From positions 3,595,501 to 3,659,500 of the forward strand of contig CAKNFP010000001.1 of NCBI GenBank assembly GCA_930633525.1: DNA of 64,000 nt, read 5' to 3'. Every line of letters begins with the position of its first letter. Position 1 is the first letter of the stretch. The notes under the pieces are model-generated. The model had not been told where the DNA came from. It saw only the letters and a list, made by a program, of their open reading frames with translations, and did no database searches. The translations under genes and the position numbers were made by a program. Below, in pieces: positions 46,394 through 56,097 of this stretch. The DNA comes from Hyphomicrobiales bacterium. GTDB taxonomy: Bacteria > Pseudomonadota > Alphaproteobacteria > Rhizobiales > Beijerinckiaceae.

Positions 46394-48291
46394 GCGGACG
46401 CTTCCACCCATTCACCCGGCGCGGCCTCATTCAGGCGGGGGCGGCCATGGCCGGCGGCATCCTTGCCGCTCGTCCCGTGCTCGGCCAGACGGTCCCAGCT
46501 GCGGTGGCGGACACCGGAGAGATGACGCGCCACGGCCTCTCGTCATTCGGCGACCTGCTATATCCTGCCGATTTCAAGCATTTCGCCTATGTGAACCCGA
46601 AGGCGCCGAAAGGCGGCACGCTCTCGCTGCAGATCAAGCAGGGCACCGGCAATCAGTCCTTCGACACCTTCAACACGTTGAATGTCTATGTGCTGAAGGG
46701 CGATGGCGCCGCCGGCGTGCCCGACACCTTCGATACCCTGATGGTATCGAGCCAGGACGAACCGGACGCGTTGTACGGTCTCCTGGCCCATTCCGTCCAT
46801 GTCTCGGCGGACAAGCGCACCTATAGCTTCGTTCTGCGGCGCGAAGCCCGTTTCCACGACGGCACGCCCGTCACCGCCCATGACGTGGCCTTTTCCCTGA
46901 TCGTGCTCAAGGAGAAGGGACACCCGACATTCCGCGCCGTGCTCACCGACCTCGAGGAGGTGAAGACCGACGGCGACTATACCGTGGTGGTCCGGCTCTC
47001 CGCCCGGCGCAATCGCGACTTGCATCTCATCGTCGCCACACTCCCTGTCTTCTCCAAGGCCTATTGGGCGAAGCGCGACTTCGAAGCCGCGACACTGGAA
47101 GCCCCCCTCGGCTCCGGGCCGTATCGTGTCGGGCGCTTTGAGCAGGGGCGCTTTATCGAGCTGCAACGGGTGGCGGACTATTGGGGCCGCGATCTGCCGG
47201 TCAATGTCGGGCGTAACAATTTCGACCGCATCCGCTATGATTATTTCCGCGATCGCGAAGTGGCCTTCGAGGGCTTCAAGGCCGGCACCTTCAACTTCAA
47301 CGAGGAGTACACGGCGCGTATCTGGGCCATCGGCTATGATTTCCCCGCCTTCCGGCAAGGACGGGTGAAACGCGAACAGGTCGAGAGCGGCGCCGCCATC
47401 CCGACCCAGGGCTGGCACTTCAACATGCGGCGCGAGATGTTCGCCGATCCCCGGATCCGGGAGGCGCTCGGATTGGCGTTCGATTTCGAGTGGACGAATG
47501 CCAACATCATGTTCTCGTCCTACAAGCGACTGACCTCCTATTTCCAGAATTCGGACAACATGGCGCGGGGGCTGCCCTCGCCTGAGGAGGTCGCTCTGCT
47601 CGAGCCTTTCCGCGACAAGTTGCCGGCGGATGTATTCGGTGAACCCTTCACGCCTCCGGTTTCCGACGGCTCCGGCTCCGATCGCAACCTCCTGCGCCGT
47701 GCCGACCAGCTTCTGCGCGAGGCCGGCTGCAAGCGCGAGGGCGGCGTTCTGCGCTTGCCGAACGGCAAACCGTTCGAGATCGAATTTCTCGATTTCACGC
47801 CCACCCTGCAGCCGCATACCCAGCCCTTCCAGGCCAATCTGAAACGGCTCGGCATCAATGCCCGCTCACGGATCGTGGATGCTTCACAGTACAGCCGGCG
47901 CACGAACGAATTCGATTTCGACATCGTCTCCGGCGCTCTCGGCGGCAGCCTGACGCCGGGAGATTCGATGCGCGTCATCTATGGGTCCGACGCGGCGCGC
48001 ACCCCCGGCTCGCGCAACCTCAGCGGCATTGCGAACCCGGCCGTTGATCACCTCATCGACGTCATCGGCAAGGCCGAGAACCGCGAAGACCTCACCGTTG
48101 CGTGCAGGGCGCTCGACCGCGTGTTGCGCGCCGGACGTTACTGGATACCCATGTGGTACCGGTCCGAGCGGTGGCTCGCCTATTGGGACGTCTTTTCCCG
48201 CCCAGAGACGACACCCAAACATTCTACGGGCGCGCCCGACACATGGTGGTATGACGAGGAGAAAGCCAAGCGAATCGGATTGAAGGGATGA
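46390..48291 (+). CDS. yejA: Substrate-binding protein of the YejABEF peptide transporter (second copy)
   Basis: A 633-residue relative of the preceding protein (same HGLSSFGDLLYPADFKHF and YVNPKAPKGGTLSLQ opening, ARFHDGTPVTAHDVAFSL, IREALGLAFDFEW). Its N-terminus is a twin-arginine signal: TRRGLIQAGAAMAGG ending near VLG-Q, unlike the Sec signal of the first copy. It starts at a TTG overlapping the previous stop (TTGA), so the two are translated together. Two binding proteins for one channel may broaden the range of peptides taken up. Confidence 0.88.
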   Translation: MSGRFHPFTRRGLIQAGAAMAGGILAARPVLGQTVPAAVADTGEMTRHGLSSFGDLLYPADFKHFAYVNPKAPKGGTLSLQIKQGTGNQSFDTFNTLNVYVLKGDGAAGVPDTFDTLMVSSQDEPDALYGLLAHSVHVSADKRTYSFVLRREARFHDGTPVTAHDVAFSLIVLKEKGHPTFRAVLTDLEEVKTDGDYTVVVRLSARRNRDLHLIVATLPVFSKAYWAKRDFEAATLEAPLGSGPYRVGRFEQGRFIELQRVADYWGRDLPVNVGRNNFDRIRYDYFRDREVAFEGFKAGTFNFNEEYTARIWAIGYDFPAFRQGRVKREQVESGAAIPTQGWHFNMRREMFADPRIREALGLAFDFEWTNANIMFSSYKRLTSYFQNSDNMARGLPSPEEVALLEPFRDKLPADVFGEPFTPPVSDGSGSDRNLLRRADQLLREAGCKREGGVLRLPNGKPFEIEFLDFTPTLQPHTQPFQANLKRLGINARSRIVDASQYSRRTNEFDFDIVSGALGGSLTPGDSMRVIYGSDAARTPGSRNLSGIANPAVDHLIDVIGKAENREDLTVACRALDRVLRAGRYWIPMWYRSERWLAYWDVFSRPETTPKHSTGAPDTWWYDEEKAKRIGLKG

Positions 48292-48356
48292 GCTTGATGA
48301 CAGAGGAAGGTTGGCAATTGCAGCCGTCCGCCACGATGGCAAAGGTCGCGCGCTGA

Positions 48357-49454
48357 ATGCTGGCCTATATCGTCCGCCGCATCCTCCTCATGATCCCGAC
48401 CATCCTCGGGATCATGCTGATCTCATTCACTCTCATTCAGTTCGCCCCCGGCGGCCCGGTCGAGCGCATCCTGGCCCAGTTGCAGGGCACGGACGCGGGC
48501 GCGCTCTCGCGCATCGGCGGTGGTGGGGGTGATTTCGGCAGCCAGGGCGGGGGGGGCGGAGGCGGCTCCTCGAACTATCGCGGCGCCCAGGGACTGGATC
48601 CTGCTTTCATCGCCCAGCTCGAAAAGCAGTTCGGCTTCGACAAGCCTGCCCACGAGCGCTTTCTGAAGATGCTGGGTGACTACGCGACCTTTGATTTCGG
48701 CAAGAGCTATTTCCGCGACGTCCCCGTCATCGATCTCATCAAGGAGAAATTGCCCGTCTCGATCACGCTCGGGCTCTGGATGACGATCCTGTCTTACGCG
48801 ATCTCCATCCCGCTCGGCATATCCAAGGCGGTCAGGGATGGTTCACGCTTCGATGTCTGGACCTCCGTGGTCGTCATCATCGGCTATGCCATCCCGAGCT
48901 TTCTCTTCGCCATCCTGCTCATCGTGCTGTTTGCCGGCGGCTCGTTCTGGCAGATATTCCCCTTGCAGGGGCTCGTTTCCGAGAACTGGTCAAGCCTCAG
49001 CTGGCCGGAGCGCATCCTCGACTATTTCTGGCATATCACACTGCCGATCACGGCCATGGCGCTCGGCGCCTTTGCCACCTCCACCCTTCTGACGAAGAAC
49101 TCGTTCCTCGACGAAATCCGCAAGCAGTATGTTCTGACGGCACGCATGAAAGGGCTGACGGAGCGGCAGGTGCTGTATGGCCACGTCTTCCGGAACGCCA
49201 TGCTGATCGTCATCGCGGGATTTCCCGGCGCCTTCATCTCCGCCTTCTTCGCGGGCTCGCTTCTGATCGAGACCATCTTCTCGCTCGATGGGCTTGGGCT
49301 CCTGTCCTTCGAGTCCATCGTCAACCGCGACTATCCGGTCGTCTTCGCCAATCTCTTCATCTTTTCCCTCCTCGGCCTCGTGGTGAACCTCGTCTCCGAC
49401 CTCACCTACACCTGGATCGATCCGCGCATCGATTTCGAGACGCGGGAGGTGTGA
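48357..49454 (+). CDS. yejB: ABC transporter permease YejB
   Basis: A 365-residue inner-membrane permease. [20 protein letters not shown] opens the first helix. A YejB-type periplasmic insert follows with a glycine-rich run (about 54-72), then [20 protein letters not shown], four to five further helices, an EAA loop ([20 protein letters not shown]) and [14 protein letters not shown] at the end. The start lies 65 bases after the second binding-protein stop. Confidence 0.93.
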   Translation: MLAYIVRRILLMIPTILGIMLISFTLIQFAPGGPVERILAQLQGTDAGALSRIGGGGGDFGSQGGGGGGGSSNYRGAQGLDPAFIAQLEKQFGFDKPAHERFLKMLGDYATFDFGKSYFRDVPVIDLIKEKLPVSITLGLWMTILSYAISIPLGISKAVRDGSRFDVWTSVVVIIGYAIPSFLFAILLIVLFAGGSFWQIFPLQGLVSENWSSLSWPERILDYFWHITLPITAMALGAFATSTLLTKNSFLDEIRKQYVLTARMKGLTERQVLYGHVFRNAMLIVIAGFPGAFISAFFAGSLLIETIFSLDGLGLLSFESIVNRDYPVVFANLFIFSLLGLVVNLVSDLTYTWIDPRIDFETREV

Positions 49455-49543
49455 GGATGGGGATATCGATGCTGGGGTCCTGGCGATATCCGGAAGCGGT
49501 CATCAAGCCAGCGGGCGTGCTGAGCGGCGCGTGCCTTGCCATC

Positions 49544-49573
49544 GGACGTGCAAGGACTGGACGTGCAAGGACT
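49544..49573. repeat. Tandem 15-base duplication
   Basis: GGACGTGCAAGGACT occurs twice in direct succession (49544-49558 and 49559-49573), next to a palindromic cluster in the yejB-yejE gap. Confidence 0.8.
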
Positions 49574-49585
49574 GTCCGCGTTTCT

Positions 49586-49693
49586 CCCTCTCCCCGGCGG
49601 GGAGAGGGCTGGGGCGAGGGGGATCGTTGCCGCAGGGGCGCCCCCACCTCACCCGGACGCTGCGCGTCCGACCTCTCCCTACTGGGGAGAGGT
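49586..49693. repeat. Palindromic intergenic repeat inside the yej operon
   Basis: Three inverted units: CCCTCTCCCC-GGC-GGGGAGAGGG (49586-49608), CGGACGC-TGC-GCGTCCG (49654-49670) and CCTCTCCCT-ACT-GGGGAGAGG (49672-49692). The layout is like the repeat at 19103-19268. It lies between yejB and yejE, in an otherwise tight operon, and may process or stabilise the mRNA. Confidence 0.65.
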
Positions 49694-49749
49694 GAGCGGT
49701 GGCGATCGTCGCGTGTCGACCCACGCCGGTCAATCCCGGGAGAGAAGCG

Positions 49750-50922
49750 ATGACCGAGGCGGCCCTTCCCCGCGACGTGCCGGCATCGCCCCAGCGCCTC
49801 GCCCCGCCGCTGCCGCCCCGCAGCGGCCTCATCAATCTCACGCCGCTCAACCGGAGGCGGCTTGCCAATTTCAAGGCCAACCGCCGCGGCTACTGGTCGT
49901 TCTGGATTTTCGCCGTCGTCTTCGTGGTGACGCTGTTCGCGGAGTTCATCGCCAACGACCGGCCCATCATCGCCTTCTACAAGGGCGAACTCCTGTTTCC
50001 GGTCTTCGTGGACTACCCGGAAGAGAAATTCGGCGGCTTCCTCGCCCAGACCGACTATCGCGCGCCGATCATCGCGGACGAGATCAAGGCGAACGGCTGG
50101 ATGGTCTGGCCGCCCGTCCGCTTCTCCTATTCCACCCACAATCTCGACCTGCCGGTGCCGGCTCCCTCGCCGCCCACCTGGATGCTGACCGACGCCCAAT
50201 GCCGCCCCATCGCAGAGCGAACCGGAGGCAACAGTTGCTGGGACATCGAGTGGAACTGGCTCGGCACGGACGACCAGGGCCGCGACGTGCTCGCCCGGGT
50301 CATCTACGGCTTTCGCCTGTCGGTGCTGTTCGGCCTCGCGCTCGCCGTCATATCATCCGTCGTCGGCATCCTTGCCGGGGCGGTGCAGGGCTATTTCGGA
50401 GGCTGGACTGACCTCATCCTCCAGCGCATCATCGAGATCTGGAACTCCATCCCTTCGCTCTACCTGCTGATCATCATTTCTGCTGTCATCACGCCGGGAT
50501 TCTTCGTGCTGCTCGGCATATTGCTGCTGTTCTCATGGGTGGCACTCGTGGGGGTCGTGCGCGCGGAATTCCTGCGGGCCCGCAATTTCGAGTATGTGCG
50601 CGCGGCGCGTGCGCTGGGCCTTTCCAACATCACCATCATGTTCAAGCACCTCCTGCCGAATGCGATGGTGGCGACGCTGACCTTCCTGCCCTTCATCCTC
50701 AACGGTTCCATCACCACGCTGACGTCGCTCGACTTCCTCGGTTTCGGTCTGCCGCCAGGATCGCCATCCCTGGGCGAACTCCTGAACCAGGGCAAAGCCA
50801 ATGTGCAGGCGCCCTGGCTCGGCCTGTCCGGCTTCTTCGTCATCGCCTTCATGCTGTCGCTGCTGATCTTCATCGGCGAGGCGGTGCGCGACGCCTTCGA
50901 CCCGCGCAAGACCTATGCGTGA
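49750..50922 (+). CDS. yejE: ABC transporter permease YejE
   Basis: A 390-residue inner-membrane permease. Before the first helix it has LTPLNRRRLANFKANRRGYW (YejE/OppC start). There is a long periplasmic segment of about 130 residues with KEFGG-like text (YPEEKFGGFLAQTDYRAPII), then WNWLGTDDQGRDVLARVIYG, further helices, and an EAA loop around EYVRAARALGLSNITIMFKH. It ends VRDAFDPRKTYA. The ATG at 49750 has GGGAGAGAAG upstream. Confidence 0.93.
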   Translation: MTEAALPRDVPASPQRLAPPLPPRSGLINLTPLNRRRLANFKANRRGYWSFWIFAVVFVVTLFAEFIANDRPIIAFYKGELLFPVFVDYPEEKFGGFLAQTDYRAPIIADEIKANGWMVWPPVRFSYSTHNLDLPVPAPSPPTWMLTDAQCRPIAERTGGNSCWDIEWNWLGTDDQGRDVLARVIYGFRLSVLFGLALAVISSVVGILAGAVQGYFGGWTDLILQRIIEIWNSIPSLYLLIIISAVITPGFFVLLGILLLFSWVALVGVVRAEFLRARNFEYVRAARALGLSNITIMFKHLLPNAMVATLTFLPFILNGSITTLTSLDFLGFGLPPGSPSLGELLNQGKANVQAPWLGLSGFFVIAFMLSLLIFIGEAVRDAFDPRKTYA

Positions 50923-50932
50923 GGCCACCCGG

Positions 50933-52582
50933 ATGACAGCCAACCCCACATCCGCCAAAGATCCGCTTCTTGCGGTCGAGGACCTGTCGGTTGCCTTCGT
51001 GCAGGACGGCAAGGAGATGCTGGCCGTCGACCACATATCCTTTTCGATCGCGCCCGGCGAGACCGTCGCGCTCGTTGGTGAATCGGGCTCCGGAAAATCC
51101 GTGACGGCCCTGTCGATCCTGAAGCTGCTCTCCTATCCGGCCGCGCGTCATCCGTCCGGTCGCATCCTCTTCAAGGGACGCGATCTCATGGCGCTGGACG
51201 GGGACGAACTGAGGCAGGTGCGCGGCAACGACATCACCATGGTGTTCCAGGAGCCGATGACGTCCCTCAATCCGCTCCACCCCATCCAGCGCCAGATCGG
51301 TGAGATCCTCAGGCTGCACAAGGGGCTGACCGGCCAGGCCGCCCGCAGGCGTATTCTCGAATTGCTCGAACTCGTCGGCATCCGCGACGCGGAAAGCCGG
51401 CTCGACGCCTATCCCCACCAGCTCTCGGGCGGGCAGCGCCAGCGCGTCATGATCGCCATGGCGCTCGCCAACGAACCCGACCTCTTCATCGCCGACGAGC
51501 CGACCACGGCGCTCGACGTGACGGTGCAGGCCCAGATCCTCAAGCTTCTGGCGGACCTGAAAAGCCGCCTCGGCATGGCGATGCTCTTCATCACCCACGA
51601 TCTCGGCATCGTTCGCAAGATCGCCGACCGGGTCTGCGTGATGACCGGCGGCCGGATCGTCGAGGCGGGACCGGTCGACGAGATCTTCAACCGGCCGCAA
51701 CATCCCTACACCAGGAAGCTTCTCGCGGCGGAACCCAAGGGGGAGCCGCATGCCGCCGATCCCGCCGCGCCGGTCGTCGTCGAAGCGGGGCCGGTGAAGG
51801 TCTGGTTCCCGATCAAGCAGGGGTTCCTGCGGCGCACCACAGGCTATGTGAAGGCGGTGGACGGGATCTCGCTGACCGTGCGCGAGGGAGAGACCGTCGG
51901 CGTCGTCGGCGAATCCGGCTCCGGCAAGACAACGCTCGGCCTCGCCCTGCTGCGGCTCATCCGATCCGAGGGCCCCATCGTCTTTCTCGGCAACCGCATC
52001 GATGGACTGTCCTCCAGCGCGGTGAAGCCGCTGCGACGCGACATGCAGGTGGTCTTCCAGGATCCCTATGGCTCCCTGTCTCCGCGCCTGTCTGTTGCCG
52101 AGATCGTCGAGGAAGGCCTCCTGGTGCAGAAGCGCGGCCTGACCTATGAGGATCGCCGCGAGGTCGTGGCCCGCGCGCTCATCGATGTCGGGCTCGATCC
52201 AGCGACGATGGACCGCTATCCGCATGAATTCTCCGGCGGGCAGCGCCAGCGCATCGCGATCGCGCGCGCCATGGCGCTCGAGCCACGCTTCGTCGTGCTC
52301 GACGAGCCCACCTCGGCGCTCGACATGTCGGTGCAGGCGCAGATCGTCGATCTCCTGCGCGACTTGCAGGACGCAAAGAAACTCGCTTATCTCTTCATCA
52401 GCCACGATCTCAAGGTCGTGCGGGCGCTCGCCTCGTCTGTCATCGTCATGCGCGACGGCGTGGTCGTCGAGCAAGGCGACGCGCGGAGCCTCTTCGCCAA
52501 TCCGCGCGAAGACTATACCAAGGCGCTTTTTGCCGCCGCCTTCTCGCTCGATACCGCCAAGGGCGGCGCCGTGCGCGAGTGA
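50933..52582 (+). CDS. yejF: ABC transporter ATP-binding protein YejF (two ATPase domains)
   Basis: A 549-residue fusion of two ATPase domains, as in E. coli YejF. First domain: Walker A GESGSGKS, signature LSGGQRQRV, Walker [13 protein letters not shown]. Second domain (from about residue 275): Walker A GESGSGKT, signature FSGGQRQRI, Walker [13 protein letters not shown], switch FISHDLKV. It energises the YejBE channel. The ATG at 50933 lies 10 bases past the yejE stop; an ATG at 50915 overlaps yejE and is possible. Confidence 0.94.
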   Translation: MTANPTSAKDPLLAVEDLSVAFVQDGKEMLAVDHISFSIAPGETVALVGESGSGKSVTALSILKLLSYPAARHPSGRILFKGRDLMALDGDELRQVRGNDITMVFQEPMTSLNPLHPIQRQIGEILRLHKGLTGQAARRRILELLELVGIRDAESRLDAYPHQLSGGQRQRVMIAMALANEPDLFIADEPTTALDVTVQAQILKLLADLKSRLGMAMLFITHDLGIVRKIADRVCVMTGGRIVEAGPVDEIFNRPQHPYTRKLLAAEPKGEPHAADPAAPVVVEAGPVKVWFPIKQGFLRRTTGYVKAVDGISLTVREGETVGVVGESGSGKTTLGLALLRLIRSEGPIVFLGNRIDGLSSSAVKPLRRDMQVVFQDPYGSLSPRLSVAEIVEEGLLVQKRGLTYEDRREVVARALIDVGLDPATMDRYPHEFSGGQRQRIAIARAMALEPRFVVLDEPTSALDMSVQAQIVDLLRDLQDAKKLAYLFISHDLKVVRALASSVIVMRDGVVVEQGDARSLFANPREDYTKALFAAAFSLDTAKGGAVRE

Positions 52583-52895
52583 TGTGCCTCCGCCCAACCG
52601 GCTCGACACCGCTCATCCCGGAAGCCGCAAAGCGGCTCGCCGCTGCGCAACGCCCCGGGATGACCGTCGAGGTTCCCGGCGCAACCTTGTGGCCCCATTT
52701 GTCTCGGCCAACCCGATGCGCGGATGCGATATCCGTCGCGACAGGAAGCGGCCGACGAAGCCGGGCATGAAATTGCCCCTTTCATCGCGATGTTAAAGGC
52801 GACGTTCATGATCACTTTGCCAAATACGCGTCCGCGCGTATGGTCCCTCATGCGATGAACGTTCGCGTTTCTAGCTGTCACAACAAGTGGTGCCC
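52583..52895. other. Intergenic region after yejF
   Basis: About 310 bases. A compound palindrome lies at 52613-52663. The remainder is the promoter region of the phosphomutase gene, becoming less GC-rich from about 52790. No gene supported. Confidence 0.45.
52613..52663. repeat. Compound palindromic element after yejF
   Basis: An outer inverted repeat TCATCCCGG (52613-52621) with CCGGGATGA (52655-52663) encloses an inner stem AGCCGC-AAA-GCGGCT (52623-52637). Such TCATCCCGG-framed elements recur in intergenic DNA of Rhizobiales. It may also terminate the yej transcript. Confidence 0.6.
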
Positions 52896-54395
52896 ATGTT
52901 CCCAAAGCCCCAGACGTCCCTCACGCCCAATACCTATGATTACGAGTCGCTGCCGTTGGTGAAGCCCACGGGTTTCCGCGAATACGACGCGCGCTGGTTG
53001 TTCCAGAAGGAAATCAACCTCATGGGCGTGCAGGCGCTGGGCATCGGCCTCGGCACCTTGCTCCACGAGCTCGGCACCAAGCCCGAAATCGTGACGGGGC
53101 ACGACTTCCGAGGCTATTCCTCGTCCATCAAATACGCGCTCATCTCCGGCCTCATGGCGGCTGGTATCAAGGTCAAGGACATCGGCCTCGCCATGTCGCC
53201 CATGGCCTATTTCGCCCAGTTCGATCTTGACGTGCCGGCGGTCGCCATGGTCACCGCCTCGCACAACGACAACGGCTGGACCGGCGTGAAGATGGGCGCC
53301 CAGCGCCCCGTGACCTTCGGCCCCGACGAGATGGGCCGGCTCAAGGAAATCGTGCTCTCCGGCAACATCAAGACCCGTGACGGCGGCGGCTACGAGTTCA
53401 TCGAGAACTTCCCGGCGCGCTACATCGCCGATCTCACCAACCGGCCCAAGCTGAAGCGCCGCCTCAAGGTCATCGCCGCCTGTGGCAACGGCACCGCCGC
53501 TGCCTTCGCGCCGCAGATCCTCGAGGCCATCGGCTGCGAGGTCATCCCGCTCGACACGGAGCTCGACCACTCCTTCCCGCGCTACAACCCGAACCCCGAG
53601 GACATGAAGATGCTTCATGCCATGGCGGAGAAGGTGCGCGAGGTCGGCGCCGACGTCGCTCTCGGTTTCGACGGAGACGGTGACCGCTGCGGCGTGGTCG
53701 ACAACGAGGGCGAGGAAATCTTCGCCGACAAGATCGGCGTGATGCTGGCGCGCGACCTCTCGACGCTGCATCCCGGCTCCACCTTCGTGGTCGACGTGAA
53801 GTCCACCGGCCTGTTCGTGACCGATCCCGTCCTCATCAAGAACGGCGTGAAGGCGGACTACTGGAAGACCGGCCACAGCTACATCAAGCGCCGCGTGCGC
53901 GATCTCAACGCGCTCGCCGGCTTCGAAAAATCCGGCCACTTCTTCTTCAACGCGCCGGTCGGCCGTGGCTATGACGACGGCCTCGTCACGGCGCTCGCCG
54001 TCTGCGACATGCTCGACCGCAACCCCGGCAAGTCGATGGCCGATCTCTACCGCGAGGTGCCGAAGACCTGGGGTACGCCCACAATGGCACCCCATTGCGC
54101 CGACGAGGTGAAATACGAGGTGGCCGACCGCGTCGTGAAGCGGTTCCAGGCGATGCATGCGGCCGGCGAGAAAGTCGCCGGCCAATCGATCCGCGACCTC
54201 ATCACCGTCAACGGCGTGCGCGTCGTCTCGCAGGACGGCACCTGGGGCCTCGTGCGCGCCTCCTCCAACAAGCCGGAGCTGGTCGTCGTCATCGAGAGCC
54301 CGGTATCGGAAGCGCGCACGCGCGAGATGTTCAAGGCGATCGACGACGTGCTGCGTGAGAATCCGGAGGTTGGCGCCTACAATCAGACGTTCTGA
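52896..54395 (+). CDS. Phosphomannomutase/phosphoglucomutase
   Basis: A 499-residue alpha-D-phosphohexomutase (AlgC/ManB type), interconverting hexose 1- and 6-phosphates for cell-surface polysaccharide synthesis. The phosphoserine is Ser122 in VTASHNDNGWTG. The metal loop is DGDGDRCG (Asp259, Asp261, Asp263). The sugar-binding loop is EKSGHFFFNAP and the phosphate-binding loop near the end is RASSNKPELVV. Length is somewhat above the usual 460. ATG 52896 preferred; a GTG nine bases upstream is possible. No polysaccharide genes adjoin. Confidence 0.93.
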   Translation: MFPKPQTSLTPNTYDYESLPLVKPTGFREYDARWLFQKEINLMGVQALGIGLGTLLHELGTKPEIVTGHDFRGYSSSIKYALISGLMAAGIKVKDIGLAMSPMAYFAQFDLDVPAVAMVTASHNDNGWTGVKMGAQRPVTFGPDEMGRLKEIVLSGNIKTRDGGGYEFIENFPARYIADLTNRPKLKRRLKVIAACGNGTAAAFAPQILEAIGCEVIPLDTELDHSFPRYNPNPEDMKMLHAMAEKVREVGADVALGFDGDGDRCGVVDNEGEEIFADKIGVMLARDLSTLHPGSTFVVDVKSTGLFVTDPVLIKNGVKADYWKTGHSYIKRRVRDLNALAGFEKSGHFFFNAPVGRGYDDGLVTALAVCDMLDRNPGKSMADLYREVPKTWGTPTMAPHCADEVKYEVADRVVKRFQAMHAAGEKVAGQSIRDLITVNGVRVVSQDGTWGLVRASSNKPELVVVIESPVSEARTREMFKAIDDVLRENPEVGAYNQTF

Positions 54396-54399
54396 TCGA

Positions 54400-54418
54400 C
54401 CGGGCCCAATGGGCCCGG
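54400..54418 (+). terminator. Hairpin after the phosphomutase gene
   Basis: A perfect 8-bp stem CCGGGCCC-AAT-GGGCCCGG six bases past the stop codon; no T-run follows. Confidence 0.55.
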
Positions 54419-54503
54419 CCCGCGGAATGGTCAGCCAACCCCGCACCAAAGCCGGAAAGCCGCGCGCCGCGCCGCTTTCCGGCCACACAAAGGGGAACTG
54501 GCC

Positions 54504-55331
54504 ATGGACACTGAACGAGAGGTTGCCAGTCACTACAGCCGCGCAGGCCTTGAAAACGCGATCCTCGACGCGTTGCACGCTTCCGGCGCGGATATCGACA
54601 ATCTGACATCCGCCGACCTTCGCGGTGCGGATGAGTTTCACCTCGGCTGGCATGCAGCGACCGTCGCCCTGGCGCGTGATCTTGGACTGACGAAGGGCGA
54701 GCATGTGCTCGATGTCGGCTCAGGGATCGGCGGGCCGGCCCGCTATTTCGCTGAAGCCTGCGGTTGCATCGTATCCGGCATCGACCTCACCGAGGACTAT
54801 GTCACTGTCGCAACGGCCCTGACGCAGCGGTGCGGCCTCGACGACCGGGTGACGTTCACCAAAGCAAGCGCGCTTGCGCTTCCCTTCCCCTCCAGCCACT
54901 TCGACGCCGCGACGCTCATCCATGTCGGGATGAACATTCCCAACAAGACCGCGCTGTTCTCGGAGATCCGCCGAGTCCTGAAGCTCGGCGGTCGATTTGG
55001 CGTTTATGACGTGATGCGACTGGACAATGTGGAACTGCCGTTCCCCATGCCCTGGGCGCAAACGAGCGTGACAAGCCATGTCGAGCGCCCGGATACCTAT
55101 CGCAATGCCCTCGAGGGTGCGGGCTTCATCATCGCCGAAGCGCATGATCGGTCAGCGCTGGCGCTCGACCTTGCAAAAGCCATGCGGGAGAAGATCGCAA
55201 AGGAAGGCGCGCCGCCGCTTGGCCTGCACCTGCTGATGGGCCCGGCCGGGGGCCAGCGTATGGAGAATGTGCTGGGCGCCTTGCAGAAGGGGCATATCGC
55301 CCCGGTCGCGATGATTGCGCGGGCGACCTAG
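54504..55331 (+). CDS. SAM-dependent methyltransferase, class I
   Basis: A 275-residue cytoplasmic methyltransferase. The SAM motif I is VLDVGSGIGGPARYFAEACG (about 70-89) followed by the acidic end of strand 2 in VSGIDLTEDYV. Later motifs include FDAATLIHVGMNI and LGGRFGVYDVMR. The pattern (LHLGWH-like text at FHLGWHAATVALARDLGL) resembles small-molecule N- or C-methyltransferases such as glycine/sarcosine types; substrate unknown. Stop overlaps by four bases the end of the convergent HAD gene. Confidence 0.88.
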   Translation: MDTEREVASHYSRAGLENAILDALHASGADIDNLTSADLRGADEFHLGWHAATVALARDLGLTKGEHVLDVGSGIGGPARYFAEACGCIVSGIDLTEDYVTVATALTQRCGLDDRVTFTKASALALPFPSSHFDAATLIHVGMNIPNKTALFSEIRRVLKLGGRFGVYDVMRLDNVELPFPMPWAQTSVTSHVERPDTYRNALEGAGFIIAEAHDRSALALDLAKAMREKIAKEGAPPLGLHLLMGPAGGQRMENVLGALQKGHIAPVAMIARAT

Positions 55332-55963
55332 ACGGAAAAGCCAGAGGCTTTGAGCGCATCGGCGAAGAGTTCAGGCGCGGAGAACTGGTGGGCGGTGAAG
55401 CCCAGCTCCCGCGCCGTCGCGATATTGGCCTCGTTGTCATCGACGAACAGGCATTCCGCCGCAGTCAGCCCGTTCTGCTCGAGAAAGAGTGCAAAGATCG
55501 CCGGGTCCGGCTTGACGAGGCGAACCTCGCCGGAAACGACGATACCGTCGAAGCCGCCGAGAAACGGAAAGCGCTCCCGCGCGAGCACGAACTTCTCCGC
55601 CGAGAAATTGGTGATCGCATAGGTCGGCACGCCCGCGTTTCGCAGGGCCGCGAGCAAGGCCACGGTGCCCTCGATCGCATAAGGCACCATCTCGTCCCAA
55701 CGACTGTCGAAAGCCGCGATCTCGGCTTCCCAATCCGGATAAAGCGCCGTTCTTTCGGCAACGGCCTCGACCCAGGAGCGGCCGCGGTCCTGCTCGAGGT
55801 TCCAGGCCGGCGTACAGACCTCTGCGAGGAAACGCTCCATGCGTGGATCATCGCCGGCAAAGATCTTGCGGTAGAGGTGCCGCGGGTCCCACTCCAGAAG
55901 AACCGCACCGACATCGAAGACAACGACGCGGGGGGAAGATGCGTCAGCCTGCGTCGTTACCAT
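55328..55963 (-). CDS. HAD-superfamily hydrolase (YihX-like)
   Basis: A 211-residue phosphatase-like enzyme. Motif I is VVVFDVGAVLLEWD with nucleophile Asp17; the second Asp of DxD is replaced by Gly, as in YihX-type proteins. Motif II is in ITNFSAEKF, the Lys of motif III in VSGEVRLVKPDPAIF and motif IV in FVDDNEANIATAREL. Probably acts on a sugar phosphate. ATG 55963 chosen; the frame reaches 55978. Confidence 0.9.
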   Translation of the reverse strand: MVTTQADASSPRVVVFDVGAVLLEWDPRHLYRKIFAGDDPRMERFLAEVCTPAWNLEQDRGRSWVEAVAERTALYPDWEAEIAAFDSRWDEMVPYAIEGTVALLAALRNAGVPTYAITNFSAEKFVLARERFPFLGGFDGIVVSGEVRLVKPDPAIFALFLEQNGLTAAECLFVDDNEANIATARELGFTAHQFSAPELFADALKASGFSV

Positions 55964-56097
55964 CTCGCATTCCCACAACTCTTAACCACCGGACACGGAA
56001 ACTCTCCAGCCGTCGCTCAACACAAGGCGAAAGGCGTCTCCGTCACGCTCTCTGCTCTACCGGAAATGGTAATGGCATGCCACGCATTTCAGCGGGA

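Noticed and set aside
50870..52609. A 579-codon minus-strand open frame
   Set aside because: Antisense to yejF, which is clearly coding; the His/Asp-rich composition is typical of shadow frames.
52878..54704. A 608-codon open frame on the minus strand
   Set aside because: It is the antisense shadow of the phosphomutase gene in GC-rich DNA; the + strand protein has all family motifs.
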